Source: Pseudooceanicola aestuarii (lineage in GTDB: Bacteria > Pseudomonadota > Alphaproteobacteria > Rhodobacterales > Rhodobacteraceae). From it: DNA of 64,000 bases. The notes under the pieces are model-generated. The model was not told the origin of the DNA. It ran no database searches and saw only the letters and a program-made list of their open reading frames with translations. Positions 30,850-40,835 of this stretch are shown piece after piece. Where the stretch lies: NCBI RefSeq assembly GCF_010614805.1, contig NZ_JAAFZC010000002.1:248001-312000 (forward strand), written 5' to 3'. Both the position numbers and the translations under genes were made by a program. How positions within the stretch are numbered: the stretch's first letter is position 1; each line of letters begins with the position of its first letter.

Positions 30850-32262
30850 TTGGCAGAACAGATTGTCACCCGTTTCGCACCCTCTCCCACGGGATACCTG
30901 CATATCGGCGGGGCGCGGACGGCGCTTTTCAACTGGTTGTTCGCGCGCGGACGCGGCGGCCGCTTCCTGCTCAGGATCGAGGATACGGACCACGAACGGT
31001 CCACCCCACAGGCCACCCAGGCAATCATCGACGGCCTGGCCTGGCTCGGCCTCGACCACGACGGAGAGATCGTCAGCCAGGCCGCGCGCGCCGACCGGCA
31101 CCGCGCCGTCGCGCTGGAGCTGCTGGAAGCGGGCGCAGCCTACAAATGCTTTTCCACGCAGGAAGAAATTCAGGCGTTCCGCGATGCGGCCAAGGCAGAG
31201 GGGCGCTCGACGTTGTTCCGCTCCCCTTGGCGGGATACGAATCCGTCGGACCATCCGGACGCCCCCTATGCCCTGCGCCTGAAGGCCCCGCGCGACGGCG
31301 AGACTCTGATCGCCGACCAGGTGCAGGGAGACGTGCGAATCCGCAACGACCAGCTGGATGACATGATTCTGCTGCGGTCGGACGGCAGCCCGGTCTACAT
31401 GCTGGCCGTGGTGGTGGATGACCATGACATGGGCGTCACCCACGTGATCCGCGGTGACGACCACCTGAACAATGCCGCGCGGCAGATGGGGATCTACCAG
31501 GCGATGGGCTGGCCCCTGCCCGTCTACGCCCATATCCCGCTGATTCACGGGCCCGACGGCAAGAAATTGTCCAAACGCCACGGCGCGCTTGGGGTCGAGG
31601 AATATCGCGACATGGGCTATCCGGCCGCCGGGATGCGCAATTATCTGGCCCGCCTGGGGTGGAGCCATGGCGATGACGAGGTGTTCACCGACACCCAGGC
31701 GCAGGATTGGTTCGGCTTTGACGGGATGGGCAAGTCACCCGCGCGGTTCGATTTCAAGAAACTGGAGAATATCTGTGGCCATCACATGGCGGCTGCGGAA
31801 GATGCTGCACTGCTGCATGAGTTGGAGGCATGGCTGACCGCGACGGGCCGTGACGCCCTGTCCGATGGGAAAAAATCGCTGCTGGCCCAGGCCATGCCGC
31901 TGTTGAAAGAACGCGCGAAGACCTTCCCGGAAGTCATTGAAAAAGCGGCATTTGTCCTGACAGATCGCCCCATCGTGGCAGAAGAGAAAGCCGCCAAACA
32001 CCTGGACGACAACGCCCGACAGATGCTGTCAGAATTGACGCCGCGCTTGCAAAATGCTAGCTGGAACCGGTCGGAATTGGAGGAAACTCTGAACGGCTTC
32101 GCCGAAGGGCAAGGTGTGAAATTCGGGAAACTGGCGGGTCCGCTTCGGGCCGCACTCGCAGGACGGGCCGCCACCCCTAGCGTATTCGATATGTTGCTGG
32201 TTCTCGGGCGGGAGGAGTCGATCCTTCGCATCGCGGATGCAGCGACGGCGGCAGGTGCCTGA
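30850..32262 (+). CDS. gltX: Glutamyl-tRNA synthetase
   Basis: GltX charges tRNA-Glu. The 470-residue class I enzyme has the motif HIGG (18-21) after [11 protein letters not shown] and KLSKR near 239-243 ([15 protein letters not shown]), plus the C-terminal anticodon-binding helical domain. The start is a TTG at 30850: an in-frame TAG lies at 30838-30840, so no ATG is available upstream, and AGGTTAGGA precedes it. The next ATG would remove the HIGG motif. It is divergent from comEC and 81 bp ahead of gltA. Confidence 0.96.
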   Translation: MAEQIVTRFAPSPTGYLHIGGARTALFNWLFARGRGGRFLLRIEDTDHERSTPQATQAIIDGLAWLGLDHDGEIVSQAARADRHRAVALELLEAGAAYKCFSTQEEIQAFRDAAKAEGRSTLFRSPWRDTNPSDHPDAPYALRLKAPRDGETLIADQVQGDVRIRNDQLDDMILLRSDGSPVYMLAVVVDDHDMGVTHVIRGDDHLNNAARQMGIYQAMGWPLPVYAHIPLIHGPDGKKLSKRHGALGVEEYRDMGYPAAGMRNYLARLGWSHGDDEVFTDTQAQDWFGFDGMGKSPARFDFKKLENICGHHMAAAEDAALLHELEAWLTATGRDALSDGKKSLLAQAMPLLKERAKTFPEVIEKAAFVLTDRPIVAEEKAAKHLDDNARQMLSELTPRLQNASWNRSELEETLNGFAEGQGVKFGKLAGPLRAALAGRAATPSVFDMLLVLGREESILRIADAATAAGA

Positions 32263-32295
32263 GGCACCCCGCCCCGTGAGAAAAAAGGGGCGCCC

Positions 32296-32311
32296 GGCCG
32301 GGAAACCGGCC
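32296..32311 (+). promoter_or_regulatory. GNRA-loop hairpin in the gltX-gltA spacer
   Basis: A 6-bp GGCCGG/CCGGCC stem closes a GAAA tetraloop 33 bp before gltA. There is no T tract, so it is unlikely to be a terminator. It may stabilise the gltA leader or be incidental. Confidence 0.35.
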
Positions 32312-32343
32312 CAAGGCGCGGGAACGAAGGAAGGTTTGATTTC

Positions 32344-33639
32344 ATGGCAGACGCGAACAAAACGGCAACCCTGACGATCGGAGGCGCAAATTACGAGCTG
32401 CCGATCCTGTCCCCGACCGAAGGCCCCGACGTGATCGATATCCGCAAGCTTTACGCGCAGGCGGATGTGTTCACCTATGATCCGGGCTTCACCTCCACCG
32501 CTTCGTGCGACAGCGAGATCACCTTTATCGACGGCGACAAGGGCGAGCTGCTGCACCGCGGCTACCCGATCGACCAGCTGGCCAGCAAATCGCATTATCT
32601 GGAAGTGTGCTACCTGCTGCTGTATGGTGAACTCCCCTCCCCCGCGCAGCTGGAAGATTTCGAAAGCCGCGTGACCAATCACACCATGGTGCATGAACAG
32701 ATGCACCGTTTCTTCACCGGGTTCCGCCGCGATGCGCATCCGATGGCGATCATGGTGGGCGTGGTCGGCGCCATGTCGGCCTTCTACCACGACAGCACCG
32801 ATATCTCCGATCCCTGGCAGCGCGAAGTGGCCTCCATCCGGTTGATCGCCAAGATGCCGACGATCGCCGCGATGGCCTACAAGTACACGATCGGCCAGCC
32901 CTTCGTGTATCCGCGCAACGATCTGGACTATGCGTCCAACTTCCTGCGCATGTGCTTTGCCGTTCCGGCCGAGGATTACACCCCCAACCCGGTGCTGAGC
33001 CGCGCGATGGACCGGATCTTCACGCTGCATGCGGATCACGAGCAGAACGCCTCCACCTCCACGGTGCGGCTGGCGTCGTCCTCCGGGGCGAACCCCTTTG
33101 CCTGTATCGCGGCGGGCATCGCCTGTCTCTGGGGTCCGGCCCATGGTGGCGCCAACCAGGCCTGCCTTGAAATGCTGCGCGAAATCGGGACCGTCGACCA
33201 GATCCCCGAATACATCCGCCGTGCCAAGGACAAGAACGATCCCTTCCGCCTGATGGGCTTTGGTCACCGCGTCTACAAGAACTTCGACCCCCGGGCGAAG
33301 GTCATGAAGGAAAGCGCGGACGAGGTTCTGGACCTGCTGGGGATCGAGGACAACCCGACCCTACAGGTGGCAAAAGAGCTGGAGAAACAGGCGCTTCAGG
33401 ACGATTACTTCGTCGACAAGAAGCTGTTCCCGAATGTCGATTTCTATTCCGGCATCATCCTCGAGGCGATGGGCTTCCCCACCGCGATGTTCACCCCGAT
33501 CTTCGCCATGTCGCGAACCATCGGCTGGATCTCGCAGTGGAAAGAGATGATCGAGGATCCGGCGATGAAGATCGGCCGCCCGCGCCAGCTGTACACCGGT
33601 GCCGGTGCCCGCGATTACGTGGATGTGGAAAACCGCTAA
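32344..33639 (+). CDS. gltA: Citrate synthase (type II, hexameric)
   Basis: GltA condenses oxaloacetate and acetyl-CoA to citrate. The 431-residue length and N-terminal beta domain ([19 protein letters not shown]) fit the type II, NADH-sensitive class of Gram-negative bacteria. Catalytic His308 lies in the signature [15 protein letters not shown] (about 305-319), the second His in [12 protein letters not shown] (about 259-270), and the catalytic Asp in [10 protein letters not shown] (about 359-368). An AAGGAAGG ribosome site precedes the ATG. A strong intrinsic terminator follows at 33665, so gltA ends this transcription unit. Confidence 0.97.
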   Translation: MADANKTATLTIGGANYELPILSPTEGPDVIDIRKLYAQADVFTYDPGFTSTASCDSEITFIDGDKGELLHRGYPIDQLASKSHYLEVCYLLLYGELPSPAQLEDFESRVTNHTMVHEQMHRFFTGFRRDAHPMAIMVGVVGAMSAFYHDSTDISDPWQREVASIRLIAKMPTIAAMAYKYTIGQPFVYPRNDLDYASNFLRMCFAVPAEDYTPNPVLSRAMDRIFTLHADHEQNASTSTVRLASSSGANPFACIAAGIACLWGPAHGGANQACLEMLREIGTVDQIPEYIRRAKDKNDPFRLMGFGHRVYKNFDPRAKVMKESADEVLDLLGIEDNPTLQVAKELEKQALQDDYFVDKKLFPNVDFYSGIILEAMGFPTAMFTPIFAMSRTIGWISQWKEMIEDPAMKIGRPRQLYTGAGARDYVDVENR

Positions 33640-33664
33640 GGCGGGACCACCTTCCGGAAAATGC

Positions 33665-33694
33665 AAACGGCAGGCCCTGGGGCCTGCCGTTTTT
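33665..33694 (+). terminator. Intrinsic terminator after gltA
   Basis: A perfect 12-bp stem (33665-33676 with 33681-33692) has a 4-nt loop and ends in a run of five T. It lies 25 bp past the gltA stop and before the convergent enoyl-CoA hydratase gene. Confidence 0.88.
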
Positions 33695-33747
33695 CGTTCC
33701 GGATCAGAGGACGGACAGGGATCGCCCCGGATGCCCCTGCGGCGCGG

Positions 33748-34527
33748 TCAGCGCCCTTCGAAATGCGGCGGGCGTTTTTCAAGGAAAGCGACCACGCCTT
33801 CCTTGAAATCGCGGGATTGACCGCAATCTCCCTGGCGCTTGCCTTCATCATCAAGCTGCGCGGCCAGCGTGTTTTCCCAGCTTCCCCGGATCGATTCGCG
33901 GATATGGCGGTAGGCCAGCGTCGGCCCCTTGGCCAGGTGCAGCGCGCGCGCCTGCCAGCGGTCGGCAAAGCTGTCGTCGGCGACCGCCTCCCAGATCAGC
34001 CCCCATTCATCGGCCTGGCGGGCGCTGATCTTGTCGGCGAACAGCGCCGCGCCCATCGCCTTGGCCTGGCCCATCAGCCGCGGCATGGTCCAGGTGCCAC
34101 CCGCGTCGGGGATCAAGCCGATCCGGCTGAACGCCTGAAGGAAATAGGCGCTTTCCGCCGCAATCACCACATCGCAGCACAGCGCAAGGTTGGCCCCGGC
34201 CCCGGCGGCGGCACCGTTGACGGCGGCGATGGTGGGCACGGGGCTGTCGACGATGGCGCGGATCATCGGCTGGTATTCGTCGCGCAGCGTGCGTTCCAGA
34301 TCAGGGTTGGACACATCGCGCCGGTCGGTCAGGTCCTGGCCCGAGCAGAAAGCCCGGCCCTGTGCTGTCAGAACGATCACCCGTGCCTCCGCCCCGGCGC
34401 GGCGCACGGCATCGGTAAGTTCCGCCCGCATCTGGGTGTTCAGCGCGTTCATAACGTCGGGCCGGTTCAGGGTGATCACCGCGATACCGCTGTCGGCAAT
34501 GTCCAGAGTGATGGTGTCGTAGTTCAT
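33748..34527 (-). CDS. Enoyl-CoA hydratase/isomerase family protein
   Basis: This 259-residue crotonase-fold protein should act on acyl-CoA esters. The first oxyanion-hole segment is GRAFCSGQDLTDR (about 61-73) and the second is AAVNGAAAGAGANLALCCD (about 103-121). The usual hydratase Glu pair is not obvious: IPDAGGTW carries an Asp, as in PaaG/isomerase-type members, so isomerase activity is more likely than hydration. The start at 34527 (MNYDTITLD) follows GAGGAGA. It is last in the minus-strand run after ccmH, with an 89-bp gap, so it may have its own promoter. Confidence 0.85.
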   Translation of the reverse strand: MNYDTITLDIADSGIAVITLNRPDVMNALNTQMRAELTDAVRRAGAEARVIVLTAQGRAFCSGQDLTDRRDVSNPDLERTLRDEYQPMIRAIVDSPVPTIAAVNGAAAGAGANLALCCDVVIAAESAYFLQAFSRIGLIPDAGGTWTMPRLMGQAKAMGAALFADKISARQADEWGLIWEAVADDSFADRWQARALHLAKGPTLAYRHIRESIRGSWENTLAAQLDDEGKRQGDCGQSRDFKEGVVAFLEKRPPHFEGR

Positions 34528-34616
34528 GGCGCCTCTCCTCGTCGTCACGTCGCCGATGTGGCGATTTGTCCGTCAGCAGACCCCGACGCCGCCGCCAGGT
34601 AAACCGGAACGGGGCG

Positions 34617-35078
34617 TCATCGGTCCAGTATTTCGCGCAGCCTGGCCTGCTCTTCCGCGTTCAAGGGATCAGAGCCGCCCGTAGCGCGAGACCGGCGGCG
34701 GATGAACAGCCCACCGGCGCCAAGCGCCAGCAGCAGCATCACCGGGCCTGCCGCCCACAACACCCAGGTCGAACCGCCAAGCCGTGGTTGCAGCAGCACA
34801 TATTCGCCGTAGCGATCGACCACGAAATCCACCACCTGCGCATCCGTATCCCCAGCGACCAGCCGTTCGCGCACCAGCAGGCGCAGGTCGCGGGCCAGCT
34901 CTGCATTGCTGTCGTCGATATTCTCGTTGCGGCAGACCAGGCAGCGCAACCCTTTGGAGATTTCACGGGCCCGTGTCTCCAGCGCCGCGTCGGGCAGAAC
35001 CTCATCCGGCTGCACGGCCAGCGCCGGGGTGGACAGCGGCACCAGCAGCAGCAGAAGGAACAAAACCAGCCGTTTCAT
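34617..35078 (-). CDS. ccmH: Cytochrome c maturation protein CcmH (Ccl2)
   Basis: CcmH reduces apocytochrome c cysteines or hands them to the heme lyase in system I cytochrome c maturation. The 153-residue protein has a signal or anchor (about 3-21), the redox motif RCLVCRN with Cys46 and Cys49, and a C-terminal membrane helix (about 104-124) with a short cytosolic tail. This is the single-domain form without the TPR part (CcmI). It overlaps ccmF by four bases (ATGA). From memory, the order argC-ccl1-ccl2 of R. capsulatus matches this locus. Confidence 0.95.
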   Translation of the reverse strand: MKRLVLFLLLLLVPLSTPALAVQPDEVLPDAALETRAREISKGLRCLVCRNENIDDSNAELARDLRLLVRERLVAGDTDAQVVDFVVDRYGEYVLLQPRLGGSTWVLWAAGPVMLLLALGAGGLFIRRRSRATGGSDPLNAEEQARLREILDR

Positions 35079-37042
35079 TCCGCCGGCACCCCCGCGGCAG
35101 AGCCCCGTCTAGCGCCAGCCGCCACCCGGTGACGGCGGTCGCTCAATGACAGCGCGCCGCCCAGAGCCATCAGGATGGAGCCGCCCCAGATCCAGTTGGC
35201 CAACGGTTTGACATGGGTCCGCAAGGCCCAGCCACCGCCCTCCTGCGGGTCACCGATCACCACGTAGACGTCTCGCAGGAACCCGTTGTCGATCGCCGCC
35301 TCCGTGGTCGGCATCCCGGCCACCGGATACACCCGTTTCTCAGGGTAGAGCGTGGCAATCCGGTCCCCGCTATCCGCATCCGCCAAGGTCACGTCGGCCA
35401 TGGTGGACAGGTAGTTCGGGCCCTGCGTCTCCGCCACGCTGTTCAGGGTGACGGCATAGCCTGCCAAAGTCACCGTATCGCCGGAGCGGACGATGCGGAT
35501 ATCCTCGCTTTCCCAGGCAAGCATCCCGGCGATGCCCGCAATGGTGACGCCCAGTCCCGCATGAGCCACGGCCTTCCCCCAATCGGCGCGGGGCAGCCGC
35601 AGCAGCCGCGCCGCACCGCTGCGCCCGGTGCGCGACCACAGGTCCACGGCAGAGCCCGCCACCAGCCAGGCGCCCAGAGCCAGCCCCAGTGGCCCGCCGG
35701 CCGTGCGCCCGGTGCCAAGCGCCCAGACCGCCGCGCCGATTGCGACCGCCAGCCCGGCCGCAGGCATCAATTGTCGCAGAACACGCCCGACCTTGGCCCG
35801 TTTCCACGGCAGCATCGCCCCCACTGGCAGCACCAGCCCCAGGGCAATCATGAAAGGTGTGAAGGCCATGTTGAAAAACGGTGCCCCGACGGACAATTTG
35901 CGATCGAACGCCAGCTCGGACACCAGCGGCCAGACCGTCCCGACAAAGACGACAAAGGCCGAGACCGCCAGAAGCACATTGTTCAGCACCAGACCACTTT
36001 CGCGACTGACGAGAGAGAACACACCCTTGGAGGACAGCGCCTCGGCGCGCGCGGCAAACAGGGTCAGTGCCCCGCCCGTCAGCACCACGGTGATCGCCAA
36101 AAGGAAGACGCCCCGCTCCGGATCCGTCGCGAAGGCATGGACCGAGGTCAGCACCCCGGACCGCGTGATGAAGGCCCCCACGAGGGAAAAGCCGAAGGCG
36201 ATGATGGCCAGAAGGATGGTCCAGCTTTTCAGGCTTTCGCGTTTTTCCACCACGACGGCCGAATGCAGCAGCGCCGCCGAGATCAGCCAGGGCATGAAGG
36301 AGGCGTTTTCCACAGGGTCCCAGAACCAGAACCCGCCCCAGCCCAATTCGTAATAGGCCCACCACGATCCCAGGCCGATGCCGATGGTCAGGAAGATCCA
36401 CGCCGCCAGCGTCCAGGGCCGCACCCAGCGACCCCAGGCCGCATCGACGTGGCCTTCGATCAGGGCGGCGACGGCAAAGGAAAACGCCATCGAAAGGCCC
36501 ACGTAGCCAAGGTAGAGAAACGGCGGATGAAAGGCCAGGCCGGGATCTTGCAGCAACGGGTTCAGATCCTGCCCGTCAAAGGGCGGCCGCGCCAGCCGCA
36601 GGAACGGGTTCGAGGTGAAGATCAGGAACGCAAGGAAGGCCACGCCAACCCCGCCCTGCACCGCCAGCACCCGCGCCTTCAACCGGGGGGGCAGCGCGCC
36701 GCCGAACCACGCGGCCGAAGCGCCGAACAGCGCCAGGATCAGGCACCACAACAGCATGGAGCCCTCGTGATTCCCCCAGACCCCCGTCACTTTGTAAAGC
36801 ATCGGCTTCAGCGAATGGGAGTTCTGCATCACCAGCCGGACCGAGAAGTCGGAGGTCACGAAGGCATGAGTCAGTGCCGCGAAGGCAAAGGCCAGCAGCA
36901 GGAATTGCACACTGGCCGCCGCGCTGCCCGCCGCCATCCACCCCGGGCGGTGCAGATGCGCACCCACCAGCGGCACAAGGGTCTGGAACAGCGCCACGGC
37001 AAAGGCAAGGATCAGGGCGAAATGGCCAAGTTCGGTCAACAT
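35075..37042 (-). CDS. ccmF: Heme lyase subunit CcmF (Ccl1)
   Basis: CcmF is the integral membrane part of the heme lyase that attaches heme from holo-CcmE to apocytochrome c in the periplasm. The 655-residue protein has about 15 hydrophobic segments. The WWD heme-handling signature is WGGFWFWDPVENASFMPWL (about 230-248), preceded by GLGSWWAYYELG. Conserved histidines lie nearby, for example GVWGNHEGSMLLW (about 88-100). It overlaps ccmH. Upstream lies a 145-bp gap and then a holin/endolysin pair that separates it from ccmE. Confidence 0.96.
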   Translation of the reverse strand: MLTELGHFALILAFAVALFQTLVPLVGAHLHRPGWMAAGSAAASVQFLLLAFAFAALTHAFVTSDFSVRLVMQNSHSLKPMLYKVTGVWGNHEGSMLLWCLILALFGASAAWFGGALPPRLKARVLAVQGGVGVAFLAFLIFTSNPFLRLARPPFDGQDLNPLLQDPGLAFHPPFLYLGYVGLSMAFSFAVAALIEGHVDAAWGRWVRPWTLAAWIFLTIGIGLGSWWAYYELGWGGFWFWDPVENASFMPWLISAALLHSAVVVEKRESLKSWTILLAIIAFGFSLVGAFITRSGVLTSVHAFATDPERGVFLLAITVVLTGGALTLFAARAEALSSKGVFSLVSRESGLVLNNVLLAVSAFVVFVGTVWPLVSELAFDRKLSVGAPFFNMAFTPFMIALGLVLPVGAMLPWKRAKVGRVLRQLMPAAGLAVAIGAAVWALGTGRTAGGPLGLALGAWLVAGSAVDLWSRTGRSGAARLLRLPRADWGKAVAHAGLGVTIAGIAGMLAWESEDIRIVRSGDTVTLAGYAVTLNSVAETQGPNYLSTMADVTLADADSGDRIATLYPEKRVYPVAGMPTTEAAIDNGFLRDVYVVIGDPQEGGGWALRTHVKPLANWIWGGSILMALGGALSLSDRRHRVAAGARRGSAAGVPAE

Positions 37043-37187
37043 GCCCCGGTTATAGATGCCCCGCAGCGGCGGGCCAATCGAAATGGCCCGCCAGGGGTGA
37101 TCACATTGTCGCGGCTCGGGCCGCTTGTCGCCCTGAGCAGGGCGGATCCTGGGGGATCAGGGACGGCCACCCGAGGCCTGGGCCGGA

Positions 37188-37733
37188 TCAGCGTTCGTCG
37201 CGGGCGCGTTGCCAATCGACGATGGCGGGATTGGGGTCGGTGCCAGCGCGCCCCTCGACCTCCGACGCGGTGGCGCCCGCGCCAGTCTCCAACGCCCGCA
37301 GGTTGCGGGTGACGCCCGGCAGCTGTGCGAGGGTACGGGCGACATCGCGTTGAAACCCCTGCGATTTCGCTTGGTGACGGGCGCCGAAATAGAACGACAC
37401 GATCGCGCCCAGCAGCCACCAAAGCGGGTCCGGCACAAGGGCGATCCCCTGCATCCGGGCGGCAAACCAGACCGGATCGACCATCGCGGCACCGAACAGG
37501 CCCAGCGTGCCCAGGGCCAGCGCCGGACGCGGCAGACGGTTGATCGCATCCATCACCCGATCGAACCGGGACCGGCGGTCGCGGAATTCCAGCCCGTGCT
37601 GGGCCAGCGCCGCCTCCAGCCGCGCCTGGTCGCGGCGCGCGGCGCCCTCGGCGTTCTGGGAGAAAACCTCGACCGTATCGCGAACCACGTTGCGGCCCGA
37701 CCCGAACAGCAGATCGAAAACCGGAGCAATCAT
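37188..37733 (-). CDS. 3TM-type holin, gene-transfer-agent type
   Basis: This 181-residue protein fits the 3TM holin family associated with gene transfer agents. After a charged N-terminal helix rich in Gln, Ala and Arg (about 25-60), hydrophobic segments lie at about 71-92 (ALALGTLGLFGAAMVDPVWF) and 101-118 (PLWWLLGAIVSFYFGARH). A third could be the N-terminal APVFDLLFG stretch, which is short. Holins let the endolysin reach the cell wall. Its ATG overlaps the endolysin stop (ATGA), so the two are translated together. No other phage or GTA structural gene is in the window. Confidence 0.8.
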   Translation of the reverse strand: MIAPVFDLLFGSGRNVVRDTVEVFSQNAEGAARRDQARLEAALAQHGLEFRDRRSRFDRVMDAINRLPRPALALGTLGLFGAAMVDPVWFAARMQGIALVPDPLWWLLGAIVSFYFGARHQAKSQGFQRDVARTLAQLPGVTRNLRALETGAGATASEVEGRAGTDPNPAIVDWQRARDER

Positions 37734-38356
37734 TCGGCACGCTCCGCCCAATGGGCCGTGCGCTCCCGGAAATCCGCATCGCTCAGGTGATATTTCTCGG
37801 ACATGAAGGTCTCCGCCCGCAGGATCCAGCCGCCTTTGCTGCCAGCGCGGGTGCGGGCAAATTTGCGGCTGGCCGGGCGCCGATCGGCGAGGCGGAAGTA
37901 GAAGTTGCGCCGGGCGATGGCATAAGCGTCGCGCAGCTGTTGCGGCGCGGCCTCGGCCGCCTGCCCGGCGGCGGCGATGGTGCGCGGCCCGACACGTCCG
38001 TCGATGGCCAACGGCCACCCCATCCGCCGCAGTACCTGTTGCAAAAGCTTCACCGCGCGGTTGCCCGCGTTCACCTGCATGTCGAAGATACTGTCCCACA
38101 GCACCTGCGGCAGTGCGTCCAGACCCGGCGCGTGGAAATAATGTTCAAGAAAGATCCCCACCGCCTGATCACGGTTCAGCGCCAGCAGATCCGCGTGATC
38201 GACCCGGCCGTCGCCGGTAAGGTCCCGCGCCAGGCCGCGCAGGGCGGCCAGCGTGACGCCATATTTGGTGGCACCGCCGGGATCGTCGGGATCGTTGACG
38301 TAACCGCCCTCGCGGTTGACGATTTCCTCGGCGATGGTGCGGACATCCAGTGGCAT
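37730..38356 (-). CDS. GH108 N-acetylmuramidase (holin-associated endolysin)
   Basis: This 208-residue lysozyme-like protein cleaves peptidoglycan glycan strands in the family. The catalytic Glu16 lies in NREGGYVNDPDDPGGATKYG (14-33), the GH108 hallmark. Residues 45-56 form a 12-residue EF-hand/dockerin-type loop (DLTGDGRVDHAD) inside the domain. The C-terminal half (about 85-190) is a peptidoglycan-binding type 3 domain, with NAGNRAVKLLQQVLRRMG and DGRVGPRT. No signal peptide is visible, as expected for a holin-dependent enzyme. The start at 38356 follows AGGAGAG. It precedes the holin and lies 51 bp after ccmE. Confidence 0.87.
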   Translation of the reverse strand: MPLDVRTIAEEIVNREGGYVNDPDDPGGATKYGVTLAALRGLARDLTGDGRVDHADLLALNRDQAVGIFLEHYFHAPGLDALPQVLWDSIFDMQVNAGNRAVKLLQQVLRRMGWPLAIDGRVGPRTIAAAGQAAEAAPQQLRDAYAIARRNFYFRLADRRPASRKFARTRAGSKGGWILRAETFMSEKYHLSDADFRERTAHWAERAE

Positions 38357-38407
38357 GGCGCGTCTCTCCTGCATCCTGTGCGATGCGGTCAGACTGCGCC
38401 GCGCGGG

Positions 38408-38863
38408 TTAACCGCCCGTACCCCCGGCGTCCGGTGCCTGGTAGACGCCCTGCTCCTTGAGCGCGTCCATGACCTCCTTGGGCATGTAGGTCTCATCATG
38501 TTTGGCAAGAATTTCAGAGGCTTCAAAGACACCGTTGATGTATCTTCCGGTGCCGATCATGCCTTGGTTCTCTGCAAAAAGGTCGGGCAGGATGCCGGAG
38601 AAGACCACCGGAATCGCCGCACCGCCATCAGTCACCCGGAACTCTGCCCGGTCGCCCGCGCGCAACAGCGATCCGTCCTCCACAAGTCCGCCAAGGCGAA
38701 AGGTCTCCCCCGCCGCGGGCGGAGCCTCGGCCACCTGGCTGGGCGAGCGGAAGTAGTTGATCCCGTCCCGCATCGCGTAGCCAATCAGCGCCGTGGACAG
38801 CGCCAGCGCAGCAAAAGCCAGCACGATGACCTGGATCCGGCGCTGTTTCTTCAGGCTTTTCAT
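38408..38863 (-). CDS. ccmE: Cytochrome c maturation heme chaperone CcmE
   Basis: CcmE binds heme covalently in the periplasm and delivers it to CcmF. The 151-residue protein has one N-terminal membrane anchor (about 9-30) and an OB-fold domain (about 52-125). The heme-binding His122 and the following Tyr126 are in LAKHDETYMPKE. FRLGGLVEDGSLLR and YINGVFEASEILAKH are typical family segments. It starts seven bases after the argC stop, with GAGGG as ribosome site. Unlike the simple ccmE-ccmF order, two lysis genes follow it. Confidence 0.95.
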   Translation of the reverse strand: MKSLKKQRRIQVIVLAFAALALSTALIGYAMRDGINYFRSPSQVAEAPPAAGETFRLGGLVEDGSLLRAGDRAEFRVTDGGAAIPVVFSGILPDLFAENQGMIGTGRYINGVFEASEILAKHDETYMPKEVMDALKEQGVYQAPDAGGTGG

Positions 38864-38870
38864 GCCGCCC

Positions 38871-39899
38871 TCACGGGAACAGCGGGGCCATCATCAGCCC
38901 CTGGGTTTCGGGCAGGCCCAGCATCAGGTTGGCATTCTGCACCGCCTGCCCGCTGGAGCCCTTGCACAGGTTGTCCAGCGCGGTGACGACGATGGCGCGC
39001 CCCTCGATCCGGTCGCCGGCCACACCGATATGCACGAAGTTCGATCCCCGCACATGGTGGGTGGAGGGGGTTTCCCCGAACGGCAGAACCTCGACAAAGG
39101 GTTCGTCCGAATAGGCTGCGGACAGCGCGTCATGCACCGCTTGTGCCTGACCGCTGACATAGGCCGTGGACAGGATGCCGCGATTGACCGGTACCAGGTG
39201 CGGCGTGAACTGAATCCGAACCGGCCGCCCGGCAAGGGCGCTGAATTCCTGGTCGAACTCGCCCAGGTGCCGATGCGTGCCACCGACGGCATAGGCGTTG
39301 TAGCCCTCGGACAATTCGGCGTGCAGCAGGTTTTCCTTCAGCGACCGGCCTGCACCGGAGACAGCGCATTTCATGTCCAGGATGATGTCGTCCAGACCGA
39401 TCACTCCGGCGGCGATCAGCGGGCGCAGGGTGAATTGCCCGGTGGCCGCGTTGCAGCCCGTGCCCGCCACCAGCCGCGCGCCGGCGATCTGATCGCGGTA
39501 GAATTCGGTCAGGCCGTAGACGGCCTCCTCCTGCATGTCGACGGCGGCATGTGGATTGCCGTACCATTTCCGGTACTCTTCGGGATCGCGCAGCCGGAAA
39601 TCGGCGGAGAGATCGACGATCTTCAATCCGCGCGGCAGTTGGGAGATCACCTCCTGCGAGGTCTTGTGCGGCAGGGCGCAAAACGCCAGGTCGATCCGGT
39701 CAAAATCGATGTCCTCCCAGGTCACGAGGTCCGGCAGGTCCAGGTGACGGAGGAACGGGAACACGGCCGCCATGTCCATCCCGGCCTTGGAATTGGCGGC
39801 CAGCGCGGCCACCTCCATCCCGGGATGAGAGGCGATAAGGCGGATAAGTTCTGCCCCGGTATAGCCGGAGGCACCGATGATTGCGATCTGCTTTGCCAT
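38871..39899 (-). CDS. argC: N-acetyl-gamma-glutamyl-phosphate reductase
   Basis: ArgC makes N-acetylglutamate semialdehyde, the third step of arginine synthesis. The 342-residue protein has the NADP-binding motif [14 protein letters not shown] (7-20), catalytic Cys149 in AGTGCNAATG, and the His-bearing [12 protein letters not shown] segment (about 281-292), in the expected order for the type 1 family. It is followed seven bases later by ccmE, so cytochrome c maturation genes are likely cotranscribed with it. The argC-ccm link is a known feature of Rhodobacter relatives, recalled from literature. Confidence 0.96.
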   Translation of the reverse strand: MAKQIAIIGASGYTGAELIRLIASHPGMEVAALAANSKAGMDMAAVFPFLRHLDLPDLVTWEDIDFDRIDLAFCALPHKTSQEVISQLPRGLKIVDLSADFRLRDPEEYRKWYGNPHAAVDMQEEAVYGLTEFYRDQIAGARLVAGTGCNAATGQFTLRPLIAAGVIGLDDIILDMKCAVSGAGRSLKENLLHAELSEGYNAYAVGGTHRHLGEFDQEFSALAGRPVRIQFTPHLVPVNRGILSTAYVSGQAQAVHDALSAAYSDEPFVEVLPFGETPSTHHVRGSNFVHIGVAGDRIEGRAIVVTALDNLCKGSSGQAVQNANLMLGLPETQGLMMAPLFP

Positions 39900-40000
39900 A
39901 ATCTGGCCCTTTCCCTCGGGCGCGGGTGATCCCGGTCCCGGTAGTATGACGGATTTGCGCGGGCTGTGCCCTGCGACCGAGTTTCGCGGCGCACCCCTGG

Positions 40001-40813
40001 TCAGGCGGCGTAGAAGTCGATCTTTCGTCGCAGGAACTGTGTCGCATGGACCGACACCCGCGCCGGGTCGCCGGTGGTCAGGAACATCGGCACCTCGCCC
40101 GGACCACGCCGGTCCGGGTAGCGGTCCAGGTAATCGGCAAGCGAGGCCGCCACCAGATCCGCCTGCGAATAGACCGCGACATCGGGGCCAAGGGCATCCT
40201 GAAACACCTCCTGCACCAGCGGATAATGGGTGCAGCCCAGGATCGCCGCCTCGGGCGTGGGCATCTTGCGTTTCAGCGCGGCGACATGGGACCGCACCAG
40301 TGCCTCTGCCAGGATCATGTCGCCCTCTTCGATGGCATCCACCACCCCACCGCAGGCCTGTGCCTCCACATCGACACCGATAGCACGGAAGGCCAGTTCG
40401 CGCTGAAATGCGCGCGACGCGACGGTGGCCGGCGTAGCGAACAGCGCGACATGTTTGACCGCCACTTCACGCGGCGGGGAATTGTCGCCCCATTGCCGTT
40501 CGGTCAGCGCCTCGATCAGCGGGACAAAGACGCCCAGCACCCGCTTCCCTTCGGGAATCCAGGCCTCCTGCATCCGGCGCAGGGCTGCGGCAGAGGCGGT
40601 GTTGCAGGCCAGGATTACCAGATCGCACCCGGCCTGGAACAGCCGGTCGGTGCAGCGGGTGGTCAGGTCGTAGATGTCATCGGCATCGCGCACGCCATAA
40701 GGCGTATGCGCATTGTCGCCCAGATAGACAAAGGGTACCTCCGGCAGGCGCTTCTGACAGGCGTCCAGCACCGTCAGCCCACCCAGCCCCGAATCGAAAA
40801 TTCCTACTGCCAT
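40001..40813 (-). CDS. murI: Glutamate racemase
   Basis: MurI supplies D-glutamate for peptidoglycan. The 270-residue protein has the family start [14 protein letters not shown] (3-16), with the catalytic Asp7/Ser8 region, then [10 protein letters not shown] (31-40). The two catalytic cysteines are Cys70 in ACNTASA and Cys194 in GCTHYP. It lies 22 bp downstream of the acyltransferase gene on the same strand and 101 bp upstream of argC, whose spacer could hold a promoter. Confidence 0.96.
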   Translation of the reverse strand: MAVGIFDSGLGGLTVLDACQKRLPEVPFVYLGDNAHTPYGVRDADDIYDLTTRCTDRLFQAGCDLVILACNTASAAALRRMQEAWIPEGKRVLGVFVPLIEALTERQWGDNSPPREVAVKHVALFATPATVASRAFQRELAFRAIGVDVEAQACGGVVDAIEEGDMILAEALVRSHVAALKRKMPTPEAAILGCTHYPLVQEVFQDALGPDVAVYSQADLVAASLADYLDRYPDRRGPGEVPMFLTTGDPARVSVHATQFLRRKIDFYAA

Positions 40814-40835
40814 CCTGCCGCCCTGCCCGCGCCTG

